Source: Inquilinus sp. Marseille-Q2685
Lineage (GTDB): Bacteria; Pseudomonadota; Alphaproteobacteria; DSM-16000; Inquilinaceae
Direction: 5' to 3'
DNA length: 64,000 nucleotides
Assembly (NCBI RefSeq): GCF_916619195.1
Contig: NZ_CAKAKL010000001.1
Location: forward strand, 124,001 to 188,000
The position numbers were made by a program, and so were the translations under genes. The stretch's first letter is position 1. Each line of letters starts with the position of its first letter. A model generated the notes under the pieces. It was given only the letters and a program-made list of their open reading frames with translations, made no database searches and had not been told where the DNA came from. Shown piece after piece: positions 48,999 to 62,194 of the stretch.

Positions 48999-49006
48999 CT
49001 GGTTGA

Positions 49007-49053
49007 AGGGCGCCGCGGACCTCCCCTAATGTAGGGGTGAGCCGCGGCGCCCT
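49007..49053 (+). other. Nested hairpin between tig and clpP
   Basis: A perfect 12-bp stem (49007-49018 with 49042-49053) encloses a second 6-bp hairpin, CCCCTA-ATG-TAGGGG. No T tract follows, so it is more likely an RNA-processing or attenuating structure than a simple terminator. Confidence 0.7.
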
Positions 49054-49082
49054 GCCGGCCCGCGCGAGCCTTCGAGGAACGT

Positions 49083-49700
49083 ATGCCTCCGTATGAGCCG
49101 ATCATGAATGCCATCATCCCGAGCGTCATCGAGACGACCAACCGGGGTGAGCGGTACTCGGACATTTACTCCCGCCTGCTGCGCGAGCGGATCGTTTTTC
49201 TGACCGGGCCGATCTATGACGAGCTCGCCAGCCTCGTCTGCGCCCAGCTGCTGTTTCTCGAATCCGAGAACCCGAAGAAGGACATCGCCTTCTACATCAA
49301 CTCGCCGGGCGGGGTGATCACGGCGGGCATGGCGATCTACGACACCATGCAGTACATCCAGCCGCAGATCATGACCGTCTGCATCGGCCAGGCGGCGTCG
49401 ATGGGCTCGCTGCTGCTGGCGGCTGGTGCCCCCGGCAAGCGCTTCGCCCTGCCGAACAGCCGCATCATGGTGCACCAGCCCTCGGGCGGCGCCCGCGGCC
49501 AGGCCTCGGACATCGAGATCCAGGCGCGCGAGATCCTGAAGCTGCGCCAGCGGCTGAACGAGGTCTATGTCAAGCACACCGGCCAGAGCCTCGAGGAGAT
49601 CGAGCGCTCGATGGACCGCGACAAGTTCATGTCGGCCGATGAAGCCAAGGGCTTCGGCATCGTCGACGAGGTCGTCGAGCGGCGTCCGACCGTTGAATAA
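49083..49700 (+). CDS. clpP: ATP-dependent Clp protease proteolytic subunit
   Basis: Canonical ClpP, 205 residues, tetradecameric serine peptidase partnered with ClpX/ClpA. The catalytic triad is in [14 protein letters not shown] (Ser), [12 protein letters not shown] (His) and [13 protein letters not shown] (Asp). The N-terminal propeptide region [19 protein letters not shown] is normal. An SD GAGGAA lies close before ATG 49083. clpX follows after about 200 bp. Confidence 0.96.
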   Translation: MPPYEPIMNAIIPSVIETTNRGERYSDIYSRLLRERIVFLTGPIYDELASLVCAQLLFLESENPKKDIAFYINSPGGVITAGMAIYDTMQYIQPQIMTVCIGQAASMGSLLLAAGAPGKRFALPNSRIMVHQPSGGARGQASDIEIQAREILKLRQRLNEVYVKHTGQSLEEIERSMDRDKFMSADEAKGFGIVDEVVERRPTVE

Positions 49701-49901
49701 TCGATCTTTGAGCCCGCGGCCCTACCGATCCGGGTCGAAGGGCGCTATCTTGATTCGTGATGATGCGGATCTGCCCTGCGCCGGGACGAGCTTGTCGCAG
49801 GGTGGAGCCGCCGCCATCTGGAGGCAGCCGCATCCCGGCCCGCAGGTCCCCGCGGCGGGGAGCACGCGGATCGGTAGCGCGGATGCGGAAGTGAGGCAGT
49901 G

Positions 49902-51167
49902 ATGGGCAAGACCGCAGGCGGTGACTCGAAGAACACGCTCTACTGCTCGTTCTGCGGCAAGAGCCAGCACGAGGTTCGCAAGCTGATTGCGGGCCCGACT
50001 GTGTTCATCTGCGACGAGTGCGTCGAGCTGTGCACCGACATCATCCGCGAGGAGAACAAGACCACGCTGGTCAAGAACCGCGACGGGGTCCCGACGCCGA
50101 AGGACATCCGCAAGGTTCTCGATGACTACGTGATCGGCCAGGAGCACGCGAAGAAGGTGCTCTCGGTCGCCGTGCACAACCACTACAAGCGGCTGGCGCA
50201 CGGCCAGAAGAACGGCGAGGTCGAGCTCGCGAAGTCGAACATCCTGCTGATCGGGCCGACCGGCTGCGGCAAGACGCTGCTGGCCCAGACCCTGGCCCGC
50301 ATCCTCGACGTTCCCTTCACCATGGCCGACGCCACCACGCTGACCGAGGCGGGCTATGTCGGCGAGGATGTCGAGAACATCATCCTCAAGCTGCTGCAGG
50401 CCGCCGACTACAATGTCGAGCGGGCGCAGCGCGGCATCGTCTACATCGACGAGGTCGACAAGATCAGCCGCAAGTCGGACAACCCCTCGATCACCCGCGA
50501 CGTCTCGGGCGAGGGCGTGCAGCAGGCCCTCCTGAAGATCATGGAAGGCACCGTCGCCTCGGTGCCGCCCCAGGGCGGGCGCAAGCACCCGCAGCAGGAG
50601 TTCCTGCAGGTCGACACCACCAACATCCTGTTCATCTGCGGCGGCGCCTTCTCCGGGCTGGAGAAGATCATCTCCCAGCGCGGCCGCGGCAGCTCGCTCG
50701 GCTTCGGCGCCGACGTGCGGGGGCCGGACGAGCGGACGACCGGCGAGATCTTCAGCGAGGTCGAGCCCGAGGATCTGCTGAAGTTCGGCCTGATTCCGGA
50801 GTTCGTCGGCCGCCTGCCGGTGGTGGCGACGCTCGAGGATCTCGACTCGGACGCGCTGATCGAGATCCTGTCCAAGCCGAAGAACGCGCTGGTGAAGCAG
50901 TACCAGCGGCTGTTCGAGATGGAGGACGTGCATCTGTCGCTGACCGACGATGCGCTGAAGGGCATCGCCAACCGCGCGATCCAGCGCAAGACCGGCGCCC
51001 GCGGCCTGCGCTCGATCATGGAGAGCATCCTGCTCGAGCCGATGTACGACCTGCCGAGCATGAACGGCGTGGTCGAGATCGTGGTCAACCGCGAGGTGGT
51101 CGAGGGCCGCGCCAAGCCGCTCCTGATCTACGCCGAGAAACAGCAGGACCGCGCTCCCGGCGCCTGA
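49902..51167 (+). CDS. clpX: ATP-dependent Clp protease ATP-binding subunit ClpX
   Basis: AAA+ unfoldase, 421 residues. The N-terminal zinc-binding domain has Cys15, Cys18, Cys37 and Cys40 (CSFCGKS, FICDEC). Walker [11 protein letters not shown], Walker [11 protein letters not shown], pore loop YVGEDVEN and RKTGARGLR sensor-2 region are present. ATG 49902 with a GAGG SD is preferred over the adjacent in-frame GTG 49899. Ends at a strong terminator. Confidence 0.97.
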   Translation: MGKTAGGDSKNTLYCSFCGKSQHEVRKLIAGPTVFICDECVELCTDIIREENKTTLVKNRDGVPTPKDIRKVLDDYVIGQEHAKKVLSVAVHNHYKRLAHGQKNGEVELAKSNILLIGPTGCGKTLLAQTLARILDVPFTMADATTLTEAGYVGEDVENIILKLLQAADYNVERAQRGIVYIDEVDKISRKSDNPSITRDVSGEGVQQALLKIMEGTVASVPPQGGRKHPQQEFLQVDTTNILFICGGAFSGLEKIISQRGRGSSLGFGADVRGPDERTTGEIFSEVEPEDLLKFGLIPEFVGRLPVVATLEDLDSDALIEILSKPKNALVKQYQRLFEMEDVHLSLTDDALKGIANRAIQRKTGARGLRSIMESILLEPMYDLPSMNGVVEIVVNREVVEGRAKPLLIYAEKQQDRAPGA

Positions 51168-51199
51168 CGCCGGGCCTGCGACAGATCCTGACCGACCTG

Positions 51200-51233
51200 A
51201 CAGCCGATGCCTCCGGGCATCGGCTGTTTCGTT
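51200..51233 (+). terminator. Rho-independent terminator after clpX
   Basis: ACAGCCGATGCC (51200-51211) and GGCATCGGCTGT (51216-51227) form a perfect 12-bp stem with loop TCCG, then TTCGTTT. Confidence 0.88.
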
Positions 51234-51438
51234 TCATAATTGCCGCGGAGCGCCGCCTTTGGCTTGCCATGACCACCCGATTGGGGTCTTGTGGCTAGGT
51301 CATGAGGGCTGCAGCATTCCCGTCCCTTGAACGGCTTCCGGTCGTCGCCACGTGTATTGGGCGCGCCGGGTCTCCACCGTCCGGCGCCGGCGCGGCGCCG
51401 CTCCTCGGGCCGCTGCCCACCCCAGTAAGGCAGAACGC

Positions 51439-53844
51439 ATGTTGAACCTGAACAAAGACACGCTGTACCCGGTGTTGCCTCTGAGGGACATCGTGGTCTT
51501 CCCGCACATGATCGTGCCCTTGTTCGTCGGCCGCGAGAAATCGGTCCGCGCGCTCGAGGACGTGATGAAGGAGGACAAGCAGATCCTCCTGGTCACCCAG
51601 CGCAACGCCTCGCAGGACGATCCCTCGCCGGAGGAGATCTTCGACGTCGGCACGATCGGGACGGTGCTGCAGCTGCTGAAGCTGCCGGACGGGACCGTCA
51701 AGGTGCTGGTCGAGGGCGTCAAGCGCGCCCGCATCGTGCGCTACGCCGACAATCCGGAATTCTTCCAGGCCCAGGTCGAGCCGCTCGAGGAGGTCGGGGC
51801 CGACCCGCAGGAGGTCGAGGCGCTGGGCCGGGCCGCGGTCGCCCAGTTCGAGCAGTACATCAAGCTCAACAAGAAGATCCCGCCGGAGGTGCTGGTCTCG
51901 GTCAACCAGATCGAGGACGGCGCCAAGCTGGCCGACACCATCGCTGCGCATCTGTCGCTGAAGATCCCCGAGAAACAGCAGATCCTGGAGATCGCCTCGA
52001 TCACCGAGCGGCTGGAGAAGGTCTACGGCTTCATGGAGGGCGAGATCGGCGTCCTCCAGGTCGAGAAGCGCATCCGCAGCCGCGTCAAGCGGCAGATGGA
52101 GAAGACCCAGCGCGAGTACTATCTGAACGAGCAGCTGAAGGCGATCCAGAAGGAGCTGGGCGAGGGCGAGGACGGCCGCGACGAGGCGGCGGAGCTCGAA
52201 GAGCGGATCAACAAGGTCAAGCTGACCAAGGAAGCCCGCGACAAGGCCATGGCCGAGCTGAAGAAGCTGCGGTCGATGAGCCCGATGTCGGCCGAGGCGA
52301 CGGTGGTCCGCAACTACCTCGACTGGATGCTGTCGATTCCCTGGAAGCAGCGGACCCGGATCAAGAAGGACCTGCTGCATGCCGAGCAGGTGCTGAACGA
52401 CGACCATTACGGCCTGGAGAAGGTCAAGGAGCGCGTGCTGGAGTACCTGGCCGTGCAGCAGCGGACCAGCAAGATCCGCGGCTCGATCCTGTGCCTGGTC
52501 GGCCCGCCGGGCGTCGGCAAGACCTCGCTGGGCAAGTCGATCGCCAAGGCCACCGGCCGCAACTTCGTGCGCATGTCGCTGGGCGGCGTCCGCGACGAGG
52601 CGGAGATCCGCGGCCACCGGCGGACCTATATCGGCTCGATGCCCGGCAAGGTCATCCAGGGCATGAAGAAGGCCAAGTCGTCGAACCCGCTGTTCCTGCT
52701 CGACGAGATCGACAAGCTGGGCGCCGACTACCGCGGCGATCCGTCCTCGGCGCTGCTCGAGGTGCTGGATCCGGAGCAGAACGCGACCTTCAACGACCAC
52801 TATCTCGAGGTCGATTACGACCTGTCCGACGTGATGTTCATCTGCACGGCCAACAGCCTGCGCATGCCGCAGCCGCTGATGGACCGCATGGAGATCATCC
52901 GCATCCCCGGCTACACCGAGGATGAGAAGGTCGAGATCGCCAAGCGCCACCTGATCCAGAAGCAGGCCGAGGCCAACGGCCTGAAGAAGGGCGAGTGGAC
53001 GCTGACCGACGAGGCGCTGCGCGACCTGATTCGCTACTACACCCGCGAGGCGGGCGTCCGCAGCCTGGAGCGTGAGATCGCGGGCCTAGCCCGCAAGGCG
53101 GTGCGCGAGATCCTGTCGACCGACGTGAAGAAGATCGTCGTCAATCCGGAGGATCTCGAGAAGTATGCCGGCGTGCGCAAGTTCCGCTACGGCGAGGCGG
53201 AGCTCGAGGACATGGTCGGCGTCGTCACCGGCCTGGCCTGGACCGAGGTCGGCGGCGAGATCCTGTCGATCGAGGCCGTGCCGGTCCCCGGCCGCGGCCG
53301 CGTGGTCGCCACCGGCAAGCTCGGCGACGTGATGAAGGAGTCGGTGCAGGCGGCGGAGAGCTTCGCCAAGGCCCGCGCCGTCTCCTTCGGCATCAAGCCG
53401 ACCCTGTTCGGCAAGCGCGACATCCATGTCCACGTGCCGGAGGGGGCGACCCCGAAGGACGGACCGTCGGCCGGCATCGCCATGGTCACGGCCATCGTCT
53501 CGGCGCTGACCGGAAACCCGGTCCGCCGCGACGTGGCGATGACCGGCGAGGTCACCCTGCGCGGGCGGGTGCTGCCGATCGGCGGGCTGAAGGAGAAGCT
53601 GCTGGCGGCGGTCCGGGCCGGCATCAAGACCGTGATTATTCCGAAGGATAATGAAAAAGACCTTGCGGATATTCCGGATTCGGTGAAGAAGGCCCTGGCA
53701 ATCCTGCCGACGGCCAATGTCGAGGAGGTTCTGAAGAACGCCCTGGTGCGTCCTCTGGAGCCGATCGAATGGAAGGAGACGGATGTGGACGACATCGCGC
53801 CCGTCGCCGCCGAGGGCGACGACGAAGCGGTGATCCGCCACTGA
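51439..53844 (+). CDS. lon: Endopeptidase La (Lon protease)
   Basis: ATP-dependent protease of 801 residues. An N-terminal substrate domain ([16 protein letters not shown]) is followed by a coiled-coil, an AAA+ domain (Walker [38 protein letters not shown]) and the peptidase domain with the Ser-Lys dyad: Ser677 in [10 protein letters not shown] and the lysine in [13 protein letters not shown] 51439 gives the family N terminus. It has its own promoter region after the clpX terminator; hup follows. Confidence 0.97.
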   Translation: MLNLNKDTLYPVLPLRDIVVFPHMIVPLFVGREKSVRALEDVMKEDKQILLVTQRNASQDDPSPEEIFDVGTIGTVLQLLKLPDGTVKVLVEGVKRARIVRYADNPEFFQAQVEPLEEVGADPQEVEALGRAAVAQFEQYIKLNKKIPPEVLVSVNQIEDGAKLADTIAAHLSLKIPEKQQILEIASITERLEKVYGFMEGEIGVLQVEKRIRSRVKRQMEKTQREYYLNEQLKAIQKELGEGEDGRDEAAELEERINKVKLTKEARDKAMAELKKLRSMSPMSAEATVVRNYLDWMLSIPWKQRTRIKKDLLHAEQVLNDDHYGLEKVKERVLEYLAVQQRTSKIRGSILCLVGPPGVGKTSLGKSIAKATGRNFVRMSLGGVRDEAEIRGHRRTYIGSMPGKVIQGMKKAKSSNPLFLLDEIDKLGADYRGDPSSALLEVLDPEQNATFNDHYLEVDYDLSDVMFICTANSLRMPQPLMDRMEIIRIPGYTEDEKVEIAKRHLIQKQAEANGLKKGEWTLTDEALRDLIRYYTREAGVRSLEREIAGLARKAVREILSTDVKKIVVNPEDLEKYAGVRKFRYGEAELEDMVGVVTGLAWTEVGGEILSIEAVPVPGRGRVVATGKLGDVMKESVQAAESFAKARAVSFGIKPTLFGKRDIHVHVPEGATPKDGPSAGIAMVTAIVSALTGNPVRRDVAMTGEVTLRGRVLPIGGLKEKLLAAVRAGIKTVIIPKDNEKDLADIPDSVKKALAILPTANVEEVLKNALVRPLEPIEWKETDVDDIAPVAAEGDDEAVIRH

Positions 53845-54051
53845 TCGATTGCGGCGGCCTTGGAACTCGGCAGAATTCCGTGTGTTTCAGGGCCGCCGAC
53901 GATTGACCGTGTTTCCGCGATACGCTTACATTTCGTGACGTTTCGGTGTCGGGAAAAGGCGCATCGAACGGTTGTCGGTTTGGAGAGTACCTAGCCTGTA
54001 TCCGGCGAACCCGCCGGAACGACCAACACAGAGCCTAAAGGAGGCCGACAC

Positions 54052-54345
54052 GTGAACAAGAACGATCTCGTCGCACACGTCGCGGAAAGCACCGGTCTGT
54101 CGCGTGCCGATGCTGGCAACGCCATCGACAGCTTCATCGACGGCGTCACCAAGACGTTGACGAAGGGGGGGGAAGTCCGCCTCGTTGGGTTCGGGACCTT
54201 CGGCGTTGCGGCGCGTGCCGCGTCCGAGGGCCGCAATCCGCGGACCGGCGAGACCATCAAGATCGCCGCCTCCAAGCAGGTCAAGTTCAAGGCCGGCAAG
54301 GGCCTGAAGGATGCCGTCAACGGCGCCGGCGGCAAGAAGAAGTAA
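54052..54345 (+). CDS. hup: DNA-binding protein HU
   Basis: A 97-residue nucleoid protein, MNKNDLVAHVAESTGLSRADAG from GTG 54052 with an AGGAGG SD nine bases upstream. The beta-arm region GFGTFGVAARAASEGRNPRTGETI contains the proline that kinks DNA. A candidate promoter TTGACC...TTACAT lies at about 53903-53931. A GC-rich hairpin follows the gene. Confidence 0.96.
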   Translation: MNKNDLVAHVAESTGLSRADAGNAIDSFIDGVTKTLTKGGEVRLVGFGTFGVAARAASEGRNPRTGETIKIAASKQVKFKAGKGLKDAVNGAGGKKK

Positions 54346-54367
54346 GCCTCCGCGCTTGTGCCCGAAC

Positions 54368-54398
54368 CGGCCGGTCGGTGCCCTGGCCCGACCGGCCG
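54368..54398 (+). terminator. Hairpin terminator after hup
   Basis: CGGCCGGTCGG (54368-54378) pairs perfectly with CCGACCGGCCG (54388-54398), followed by CTTCATG; weak T tract. Confidence 0.6.
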
Positions 54399-54444
54399 CT
54401 TCATGTCCGGGCCCCGGGGTGTCATCGTCCCTGCGGGCCCGCCC

Positions 54445-54520
54445 GGGCGATTAGCTCAGTTGGTAGAGCATCGGTTTTACACACCGAGTGTCGGCGGTTC
54501 GAGCCCGTCATCGCCCACCA
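54445..54520 (+). tRNA. tRNA-Val (TAC)
   Basis: A 76-nt cloverleaf; acceptor GGGCGAT (54445-54451) pairs with ATCGCCC; anticodon TAC in loop TTTACAC; encoded CCA ends at 54520. Confidence 0.97.
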
Positions 54521-54658
54521 GTTTCCGGCTGTCGCGGCCAAGCGAATCCCCGGATCCGGTCGCCGCGAAAATCCCGTTCCACCCGCTGGCAATTCAAGTT
54601 GACAGCCCCCGGTGGAGTGGGTATCTCAAGCGCCTCGCCGCGATGAGCGGCCAGATGC

Positions 54659-54735
<77 letters not shown>

Positions 54736-54808
54736 CTTCCTGTTTTCCGGTCTCGCTCCGGGTTTCGGCGCTCCGCCGAAGGCCCCGTGATCGTTTCCGG
54801 CACCCTGC

Positions 54809-54885
<77 letters not shown>

Positions 54886-55041
54886 CTTCCTCCCGACCAT
54901 CATCGCTGTTCGTCCGGGCCGCCCCGCCACCGACGGGTTCTGCGGCCCTTGCTGCATTTGGACGCGGCTGGACGCGCCGGCCCGGATGGGCCGCCCGCGG
55001 CGTCGTCCGGAAGGGCGAAGATCCCAGTAAAATCATGCGGT

Positions 55042-55221
55042 TGAGAAGCATTCGCATCTACGAAATATGGCGGAAATTCGCTTCTCTCGTCGGAGATGCC
55101 GGCCTATAAAGGCCGCGCCGGAAGGGCGGCCGTGACGGACGGCCTTCACGACGAAGAAGAGATTTGGGGTGGAGCGCCTGCCGATCAAGATCGCGCAGGC
55201 TCCACGTGTGACGGGTGAGCG
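55042..55221 (+). promoter_or_regulatory. Leader region of the nuo operon
   Basis: This 180-bp stretch before nuoA is A+T-richer at its start and holds a TATAAA (about 55105) inside the palindrome GGCCTATAAAGGCC, then overlapping GC hairpins. It probably contains the nuo promoter and a structured leader; exact elements could not be fixed. Confidence 0.4.
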
Positions 55222-55590
55222 ATGACGACCTCTCTAGTGTCGGAGTACTTTCCGATCCTCGTCTTCCTGGCGATCGCGATCGTGATCGCCGGCGCCGCGG
55301 TCGGCGCGTCCCTCGTCGTCGGCAAGCAGAACCCGGACAGCGAGAAGCTCTCGGCCTATGAGTGCGGCTTCGACGCCTTCGCCGACGCGCGCTCCAAGTT
55401 CGACGTCCGGTTCTACCTGGTCTCGATCCTGTTCATCATCTTCGATCTGGAAGTGGCCTTCCTGTTCCCCTGGGCGGTGGCGCTCAAGGACATCGGGATG
55501 TTCGGCTTCTGGTCGATGATGGTGTTCCTCGGCGTCCTGACCGTCGGCTTCATCTACGAGTGGAAGAAGGGAGCGCTGGAATGGGAGTGA
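55222..55590 (+). CDS. nuoA: NADH-quinone oxidoreductase subunit A
   Basis: Small membrane subunit of complex I, 122 residues with three hydrophobic segments and the conserved loop [22 protein letters not shown]. It opens the nuo operon; nuoB overlaps its end by ten bases. Confidence 0.96.
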   Translation: MTTSLVSEYFPILVFLAIAIVIAGAAVGASLVVGKQNPDSEKLSAYECGFDAFADARSKFDVRFYLVSILFIIFDLEVAFLFPWAVALKDIGMFGFWSMMVFLGVLTVGFIYEWKKGALEWE

Positions 55591-56144
55591 GCGCGACGCA
55601 GCCGAACAGCCCCGTGGGCATCGGCACGCCGATCCCGCCGGGCGCCGGGCAGGACGCGGTGATCCACGCCGCCAATGCCGAGATCCAGGACAAGGGCTTC
55701 CTGCTGACCCAGTTCGATTCGCTGCTCGACTGGGCGCGCACGGGGTCGCTGTGGCCGATGACCTTCGGCCTGGCCTGCTGCGCGGTGGAGATGATCCACG
55801 CCTACATGCCGCGCTACGACCTGGACCGACTCGGCGTCATCCCGCGGCCCAGCCCGCGCCAGTCCGACGTCATGATCGTCGCCGGCACCCTGACCAACAA
55901 GATGGCCCCGGCTCTGCGCAAGGTCTACGACCAGATGCCGGAGCCGCGCTGGGTCATCTCGATGGGCTCCTGCGCCAATGGCGGCGGCTACTATCACTAC
56001 TCTTATTCGGTGGTGCGCGGCTGCGACCGCATCGTCCCGGTCGACATCTACGTCCCGGGCTGTCCGCCGACCGCCGAGGCCCTGGTCTACGGCATCATGC
56101 AGCTGCAGAAGAAGATCCGGCGCGGCAACCGGATCGTCCGCTGA
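55581..56144 (+). CDS. nuoB: NADH-quinone oxidoreductase subunit B
   Basis: A 187-residue peripheral subunit holding cluster N2, the last iron-sulfur centre before quinone. The ligand cysteines are in [16 protein letters not shown] and [12 protein letters not shown]. The first 35 residues are a variable leader. ATG 55581 overlaps nuoA. Confidence 0.96.
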   Translation: MGVSATQPNSPVGIGTPIPPGAGQDAVIHAANAEIQDKGFLLTQFDSLLDWARTGSLWPMTFGLACCAVEMIHAYMPRYDLDRLGVIPRPSPRQSDVMIVAGTLTNKMAPALRKVYDQMPEPRWVISMGSCANGGGYYHYSYSVVRGCDRIVPVDIYVPGCPPTAEALVYGIMQLQKKIRRGNRIVR

Positions 56145-56162
56145 GGGATCGGGAAGCAAGGA

Positions 56163-56798
56163 ATGGCATCGATCCAGGAACTGACCGATCTCGGCGCGGC
56201 CCTGGCGGCGGCGCTGGGAGGGGACGTGCTCGATCACGCGGTGTCGCCGACGGCCGAGCTGACCCTGACCGTGCGGCGCGAGTCGATCGTCAAGGTGCTG
56301 ACGCATCTGCGCGACGCGCCGGACACCCTGTTCGAACAGCTGACCGACATCTGCGGCGCCGATTATCCAACCCGGCCGGAACGGCTGGAGGTGGTCTATC
56401 ACCTGCTCAGCTTCCGGCATAACCGCCGGATCCGGATCAAGGTGACGACCGACGAGGACACGCCGGTGCCGTCCGCCGCGGGCGTCTTCCCGGCGGCCAC
56501 CTGGTTCGAGCGCGAGGCCTGGGACCTGTACGGCATCTTCTTCGCCGACAATCCGGACCTGCGCCGCATCCTCACCGACTACGGCTTCGAAGGGCACCCG
56601 CTGCGCAAGGACTTCCCGCTGACCGGCTATGTCGAGGTCCGCTACGACACCGAGCAGAAGCGGGTGGTCTACGAGCCGGTCAAGCTGACCCAGGATTTCC
56701 GCACCTTCGACTTCCTCAGCCCGTGGGAGGGCATGACGCGGCAGGGTCCGGTGCTGCCGGGCGATGAGAAGGCCGCGTTGAACGAGCCCAAGGCTTAA
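56163..56798 (+). CDS. nuoC: NADH-quinone oxidoreductase subunit C
   Basis: A 211-residue peripheral-arm subunit (30-kDa type). The signature ERETWDLYGI-like [28 protein letters not shown] and HPLRKDFPL are clear. Kept separate from nuoD, unlike the NuoCD fusion of E. coli. Confidence 0.96.
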   Translation: MASIQELTDLGAALAAALGGDVLDHAVSPTAELTLTVRRESIVKVLTHLRDAPDTLFEQLTDICGADYPTRPERLEVVYHLLSFRHNRRIRIKVTTDEDTPVPSAAGVFPAATWFEREAWDLYGIFFADNPDLRRILTDYGFEGHPLRKDFPLTGYVEVRYDTEQKRVVYEPVKLTQDFRTFDFLSPWEGMTRQGPVLPGDEKAALNEPKA

Positions 56799-56803
56799 GC
56801 ACC

Positions 56804-57985
56804 ATGGTCGAGACCCAGATCAAGCCCTACACCATGAATTTCGGGCCGCAGCACCCGGCGGCGCACGGCGTGCTGCGCCTGGTGCTCGAGCTCGACGGCG
56901 AGGTGGTGGAGCGGGCGGATCCGCATATCGGGCTGCTGCATCGCGGCACCGAGAAGCTGATCGAGTACAAGACCTACATGCAGGCGACGCCGTATTTCGA
57001 TCGCCTCGATTACGTCGCCCCGATGAACCAGGAGCACGCCTTCGCCCTGGCGGTGGAGCGGCTGCTGGGCATCACCCCGCCGGAGCGCGGCCAGTACATC
57101 CGCGTGCTGTTCGCCGAGATCGGGCGCGTCCTCAACCATCTTCTCAACATCACGACCTATGCTCTTGATGTCGGGGCGGTTACCCCGTCGCTGTGGGGCT
57201 TCGAGGAGCGCGAGCTCCTGATGGAGTTCTACGAGCGGGTTTCGGGCGCGCGGCTGCACGCCAACTACTTCCGTCCGGGCGGGGTCGCCCAGGACATGCC
57301 GGCCGGCCTGGCCGACGACATCTGGGCCTACACCGAGCGCTTCCCGAAATTCGTCGACGACCTCGAGAGCCTGCTGACCGAGAACCGGATCTTCAAGCAG
57401 CGCCTGGTCGACATCGGCGTGGTGACGGCGGAGCAGGCCAAGGCCTGGGGCTTCTCGGGCCCGATGCTGCGCGCCTCGAACATCGCCTGGGACCTGCGCA
57501 AGGCGCAGCCCTACGACGTCTATGACCGGATGGAGTTCGACGTCCCGGTCGGCCTGACCGGCGACTGCTACGCCCGCTATCTGCTGCGGGTCGAGGAGAT
57601 GCGCCAGTCCAACCGCATCATCCGGCAGTGCCTGGAGCAGATGCCGAAGGACGGCCCGGTCAAGACCACCGACCGCAAGGTGTCGCCGCCGCCGCGGGCC
57701 GAGATGAAGCGCTCGATGGAAGCGCTGATCCATCACTTCAAGCTCTACACCGAGGGCTACCACGTCCCGGCCGGCGAGACCTACGCCGCGGTCGAGGCCC
57801 CGAAGGGCGAGTTCGGCGTCTATCTGGTCGCGGACGGCACCAACCGGCCGTATCGCTGCCGTATCCGGGCCCCCGGCTTCGCCCATCTGCAGGGGCTCGA
57901 TTTCATGAGCCGTGGACACATGCTGGCCGATGCGGTCGCGATCATCGGCAGCCAGGACATCGTGTTCGGGGAGATCGACCGATGA
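56804..57985 (+). CDS. nuoD: NADH-quinone oxidoreductase subunit D
   Basis: A 393-residue subunit (49-kDa type) that forms the quinone site with Nuo[17 protein letters not shown] carries the quinone-site histidine loop; [19 protein letters not shown]-like [13 protein letters not shown] and the C-terminal DIVFGEIDR are typical. Four-base overlap with nuoE. Confidence 0.97.
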   Translation: MVETQIKPYTMNFGPQHPAAHGVLRLVLELDGEVVERADPHIGLLHRGTEKLIEYKTYMQATPYFDRLDYVAPMNQEHAFALAVERLLGITPPERGQYIRVLFAEIGRVLNHLLNITTYALDVGAVTPSLWGFEERELLMEFYERVSGARLHANYFRPGGVAQDMPAGLADDIWAYTERFPKFVDDLESLLTENRIFKQRLVDIGVVTAEQAKAWGFSGPMLRASNIAWDLRKAQPYDVYDRMEFDVPVGLTGDCYARYLLRVEEMRQSNRIIRQCLEQMPKDGPVKTTDRKVSPPPRAEMKRSMEALIHHFKLYTEGYHVPAGETYAAVEAPKGEFGVYLVADGTNRPYRCRIRAPGFAHLQGLDFMSRGHMLADAVAIIGSQDIVFGEIDR

Positions 57986-58823
57986 CGGCCGCAGGAACTG
58001 CGCCGGAGGCGGATCAGCCGAAGGATTTCGCCTTCACGCCCGAGAATCTCGAGCGGGCGAAGCGCATCATCGCCAAGTACCCCGAGGGCAAGCAGCAGAG
58101 CGCGGTGATCCCCCTGCTCGACATCGCCCAGCGCCAGCACCACAACTGGCTGCCGCGGGCGGCGATGGATCATGTCGCCGACCTGCTGGAGATGCCGCGG
58201 ATCCGGGTGTACGAGGTCGCCAGCTTCTACACCATGTTCAACAAGGCGCCGGTCGGCCGCCATTTCTTCCAGGTCTGCACCACCACCCCGTGCTGGCTGC
58301 GCGGGTCGGGCGAGGTGATGCGGGCGCTGAAGGACAAGGCCGGCTGCGGCAACCACGAGACCAGCGAGGACGGCCAGTTCTCGGTGCTCGAGGTCGAGTG
58401 CCTGGGCGCCTGCGTCAACGCCCCGATGGTCCAGATCAATGACGATTTCTACGAGGACCTGGACTACGACAAGACGGTCGCGCTGATCGAGGCGCTGAAG
58501 GCCGGCCAGCCGACCACGCCGGGCCCGCAGAACGGCCGCACCAACTCCGAGGCGCTGTCCGGCGCCACCACCCTGCTGGGCCTGAAGCCGGGCCATCGTC
58601 CGGCCGTTCCGGCCTCGGCTGGCCCGGTCCGCAACGGCACCAAGGGCGATCAGCCGGACACGGCGCCCGGCGGCGCTCCGTCGCCGCAGGAGGTCGCGGA
58701 CCAGGCCGAGGCTTCGCCCGGCGCCCATCGCGGCGACGCCACGCCGGAGAAGAAGGCGCGGACCCAGGAGAAGATCGATCCGCCCGGCCGCCAGACCGGC
58801 ACCACGGATACGGGAGAGAAGTG

Positions 58824-58824
<1 letters not shown>
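57982..58824 (+). CDS. nuoE: NADH-quinone oxidoreductase subunit E with long C-terminal extension
   Basis: Thioredoxin-like [2Fe-2S] subunit (N1a). Ligands lie in CTTTPC and CLGACVNAP. The conserved part ends near residue 175. The remaining 105 residues are Pro/Gly/Ala/Thr/Lys-rich and look disordered, whereas NuoE is commonly about 160-240 long. Its TGA shares a base with the nuoF ATG. Confidence 0.95.
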
Positions 58825-60122
<1,298 letters not shown>

Positions 60123-60132
60123 GAAGGCACCG

Positions 60133-62187
60133 ATGCCCAAGCTGACGATTGACGGGATCGAGATCGAGGTCGAGCCGGGCACGTCGGTGCTGCAGGCCTG
60201 CGAGCGCCTCGGCATCGAGGTGCCGCGCTTCTGCTACCACGACCGGCTGTCGGTCCCGGCCAACTGCCGGATGTGCCTGGTCGAGATGGAGAAGTCGCCG
60301 AAGCCGATCGCATCCTGCGCGATGCCGGCCGGCGACGGCATGGTGATCAAGACCAACACCGAGCTGGTGCGCAAGGCGCGCCACGGCGTGATGGAGTTCC
60401 TGCTGATCAACCACCCGCTCGACTGCCCGATCTGCGACCAGGGCGGCGAGTGCGACCTGCAGGACCAGGCGGTGGCCTACGGCTTCGACCGCGGCCGCTA
60501 CACCGAAGGCAAGCGGGCGGTCACCGACAAGTATCTCGGGCCGCTGATCGAGACCTTCATGACCCGGTGCATCCAGTGCACCCGCTGCATCCGCTTCATC
60601 GACGAGATCGCCGGCGTGCCGGTGCTTGGCGGCGTGAACCGCGGCGAGCACATGGAGATCACGACCTATGTCGAGCAGGCGATCGCGTCCGAGCTGTCGG
60701 GCAACCTGGTCGATGTCTGCCCGGTCGGCGCGCTGACCTCCAAGCCCTATGCCTTCAGCGCCCGGCCGTGGGAGCTGCGCAAGACCGAGACGATCGACGT
60801 GCTCGACGCCATCGGCTCGAACATCCGCATCGACGCCCGCGGCGGCGAGGGGATGCGCGTGCTGCCGCGGCTGCACGAGGACGTCAACGAGGAGGGGATC
60901 AGCGACAAGACCCGCTTTGCCGTCGACGGGCTGAAGCGCCGCCGCCTCGACCGGCCCTATGTCCGCCGTGACGGCAGGCTGCAGCCGGCCAGCTGGGCCG
61001 AGGCCTTCCAGGCCATCGCCGAGAAGGCGAAGGGGCTGGACGGCAAGCGCATGGCGGCGATCGCCGGCGACACCGTCGACGCCGAGGCCATGGTCGCGCT
61101 GAAGGACCTGATGGCGTCCTTCGGCTCGCCGAATCTCGACTGCCGCCAGGACGGGGCGAAGCTGCCGGCCGGGCCGCGCGGTGCCTATCTGTTCAACAGC
61201 GGCATCGCCGGGATCGAACAGGCCGACGTCATCCTTCTGGTCGGCACCAACCCGCGCTCCGAGGCGGCGATCGTCAACGCCCGCATCCGCAAGCGCTGGC
61301 TGAAGAACGGGCTGACCGTCGGCGTGGTCGGCCCGGATGTCGACCTGACCTACCGCACCCGCCATCTCGGCGCCGGGCCGGAGACGCTGGCGGCGATCGC
61401 CGACGGCACCGACGGCTTCGCCGAGGTGCTGCGCAACGCCAAGACGCCGCTGCTGATCGTGGGGCAGGGGGCTCTGGCCCGCGAGGACGGCGCCCAGGTG
61501 CTGGCCGCCTGCCGCAAGATCGCCGAGACCTACGGCCTGGTCCGCGACGGCTGGAACGGCTTCAACGTGCTGCACACCGCGGCGGCGCGGGTCGGCGGCC
61601 TGGATCTCGGCTTCCTGCCGGGCCCGGGCGGCCGCGACGTCGCCGGCATCCTCGACGGCGCGCAGAAGGGCGAGATCGACTTCGTCTGGCTGCTCGCGGC
61701 CGACGAGATCGACACCGGCCGTCTTGACAAGGCCTTCGTGGTCTATCAGGGCCATCACGGCGACCGCGGCGCCCACCGCGCCGACGTGATCCTGCCGGGT
61801 GCGGCCTACACCGAGAAGAACGCGACCTACGTCAACACCGAAGGCCGCGTGCAGCAGGCCCGCATGGCGGTGTTCCCGCCGGGCGAGGCGCGCGAGGACT
61901 GGAAGATCCTGCGCGCCGCCAGCGAGGTCATGGGCCGCAAGCTGCCCTATGACAGCCTGCGCGACGTGCGCCAGCGCCTGGTCGCGGTGAACCCGGTCTT
62001 CGGGTCGATCGACACCCAGGCGGCGGGCGAGTGGGGGCCCTTCGGCGCCGAGGGCGCGATGGGCTCCGCGCCCTTCGTCTCGGCGGTCGAGAACTTCTAC
62101 ATGACGGACCCGATCACCCGCGCCTCGGAGACGATGGCGCAGTGCATCGACGAGATCCTGGGCCAGCACAAAGCGGCGGCGGAGTAA
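60133..62187 (+). CDS. nuoG: NADH-quinone oxidoreductase subunit G
   Basis: A 684-residue iron-sulfur subunit. The N-terminal ferredoxin domain ([19 protein letters not shown]) is followed by [18 protein letters not shown] and [10 protein letters not shown]...DVCPVGAL clusters, then a molybdopterin-oxidoreductase-like domain without cofactor. ATG 60133 has a GGAAGG SD. Confidence 0.97.
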   Translation: MPKLTIDGIEIEVEPGTSVLQACERLGIEVPRFCYHDRLSVPANCRMCLVEMEKSPKPIASCAMPAGDGMVIKTNTELVRKARHGVMEFLLINHPLDCPICDQGGECDLQDQAVAYGFDRGRYTEGKRAVTDKYLGPLIETFMTRCIQCTRCIRFIDEIAGVPVLGGVNRGEHMEITTYVEQAIASELSGNLVDVCPVGALTSKPYAFSARPWELRKTETIDVLDAIGSNIRIDARGGEGMRVLPRLHEDVNEEGISDKTRFAVDGLKRRRLDRPYVRRDGRLQPASWAEAFQAIAEKAKGLDGKRMAAIAGDTVDAEAMVALKDLMASFGSPNLDCRQDGAKLPAGPRGAYLFNSGIAGIEQADVILLVGTNPRSEAAIVNARIRKRWLKNGLTVGVVGPDVDLTYRTRHLGAGPETLAAIADGTDGFAEVLRNAKTPLLIVGQGALAREDGAQVLAACRKIAETYGLVRDGWNGFNVLHTAAARVGGLDLGFLPGPGGRDVAGILDGAQKGEIDFVWLLAADEIDTGRLDKAFVVYQGHHGDRGAHRADVILPGAAYTEKNATYVNTEGRVQQARMAVFPPGEAREDWKILRAASEVMGRKLPYDSLRDVRQRLVAVNPVFGSIDTQAAGEWGPFGAEGAMGSAPFVSAVENFYMTDPITRASETMAQCIDEILGQHKAAAE

Positions 62188-62194
62188 CGCGGCG

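Noticed and set aside
51331-51365. Heat-shock (sigma-32) promoter candidate before lon with CTTGAA and TATTGG
   Set aside because: The spacing (about 21 bases) is longer than the alphaproteobacterial consensus and the -10 half is poor.
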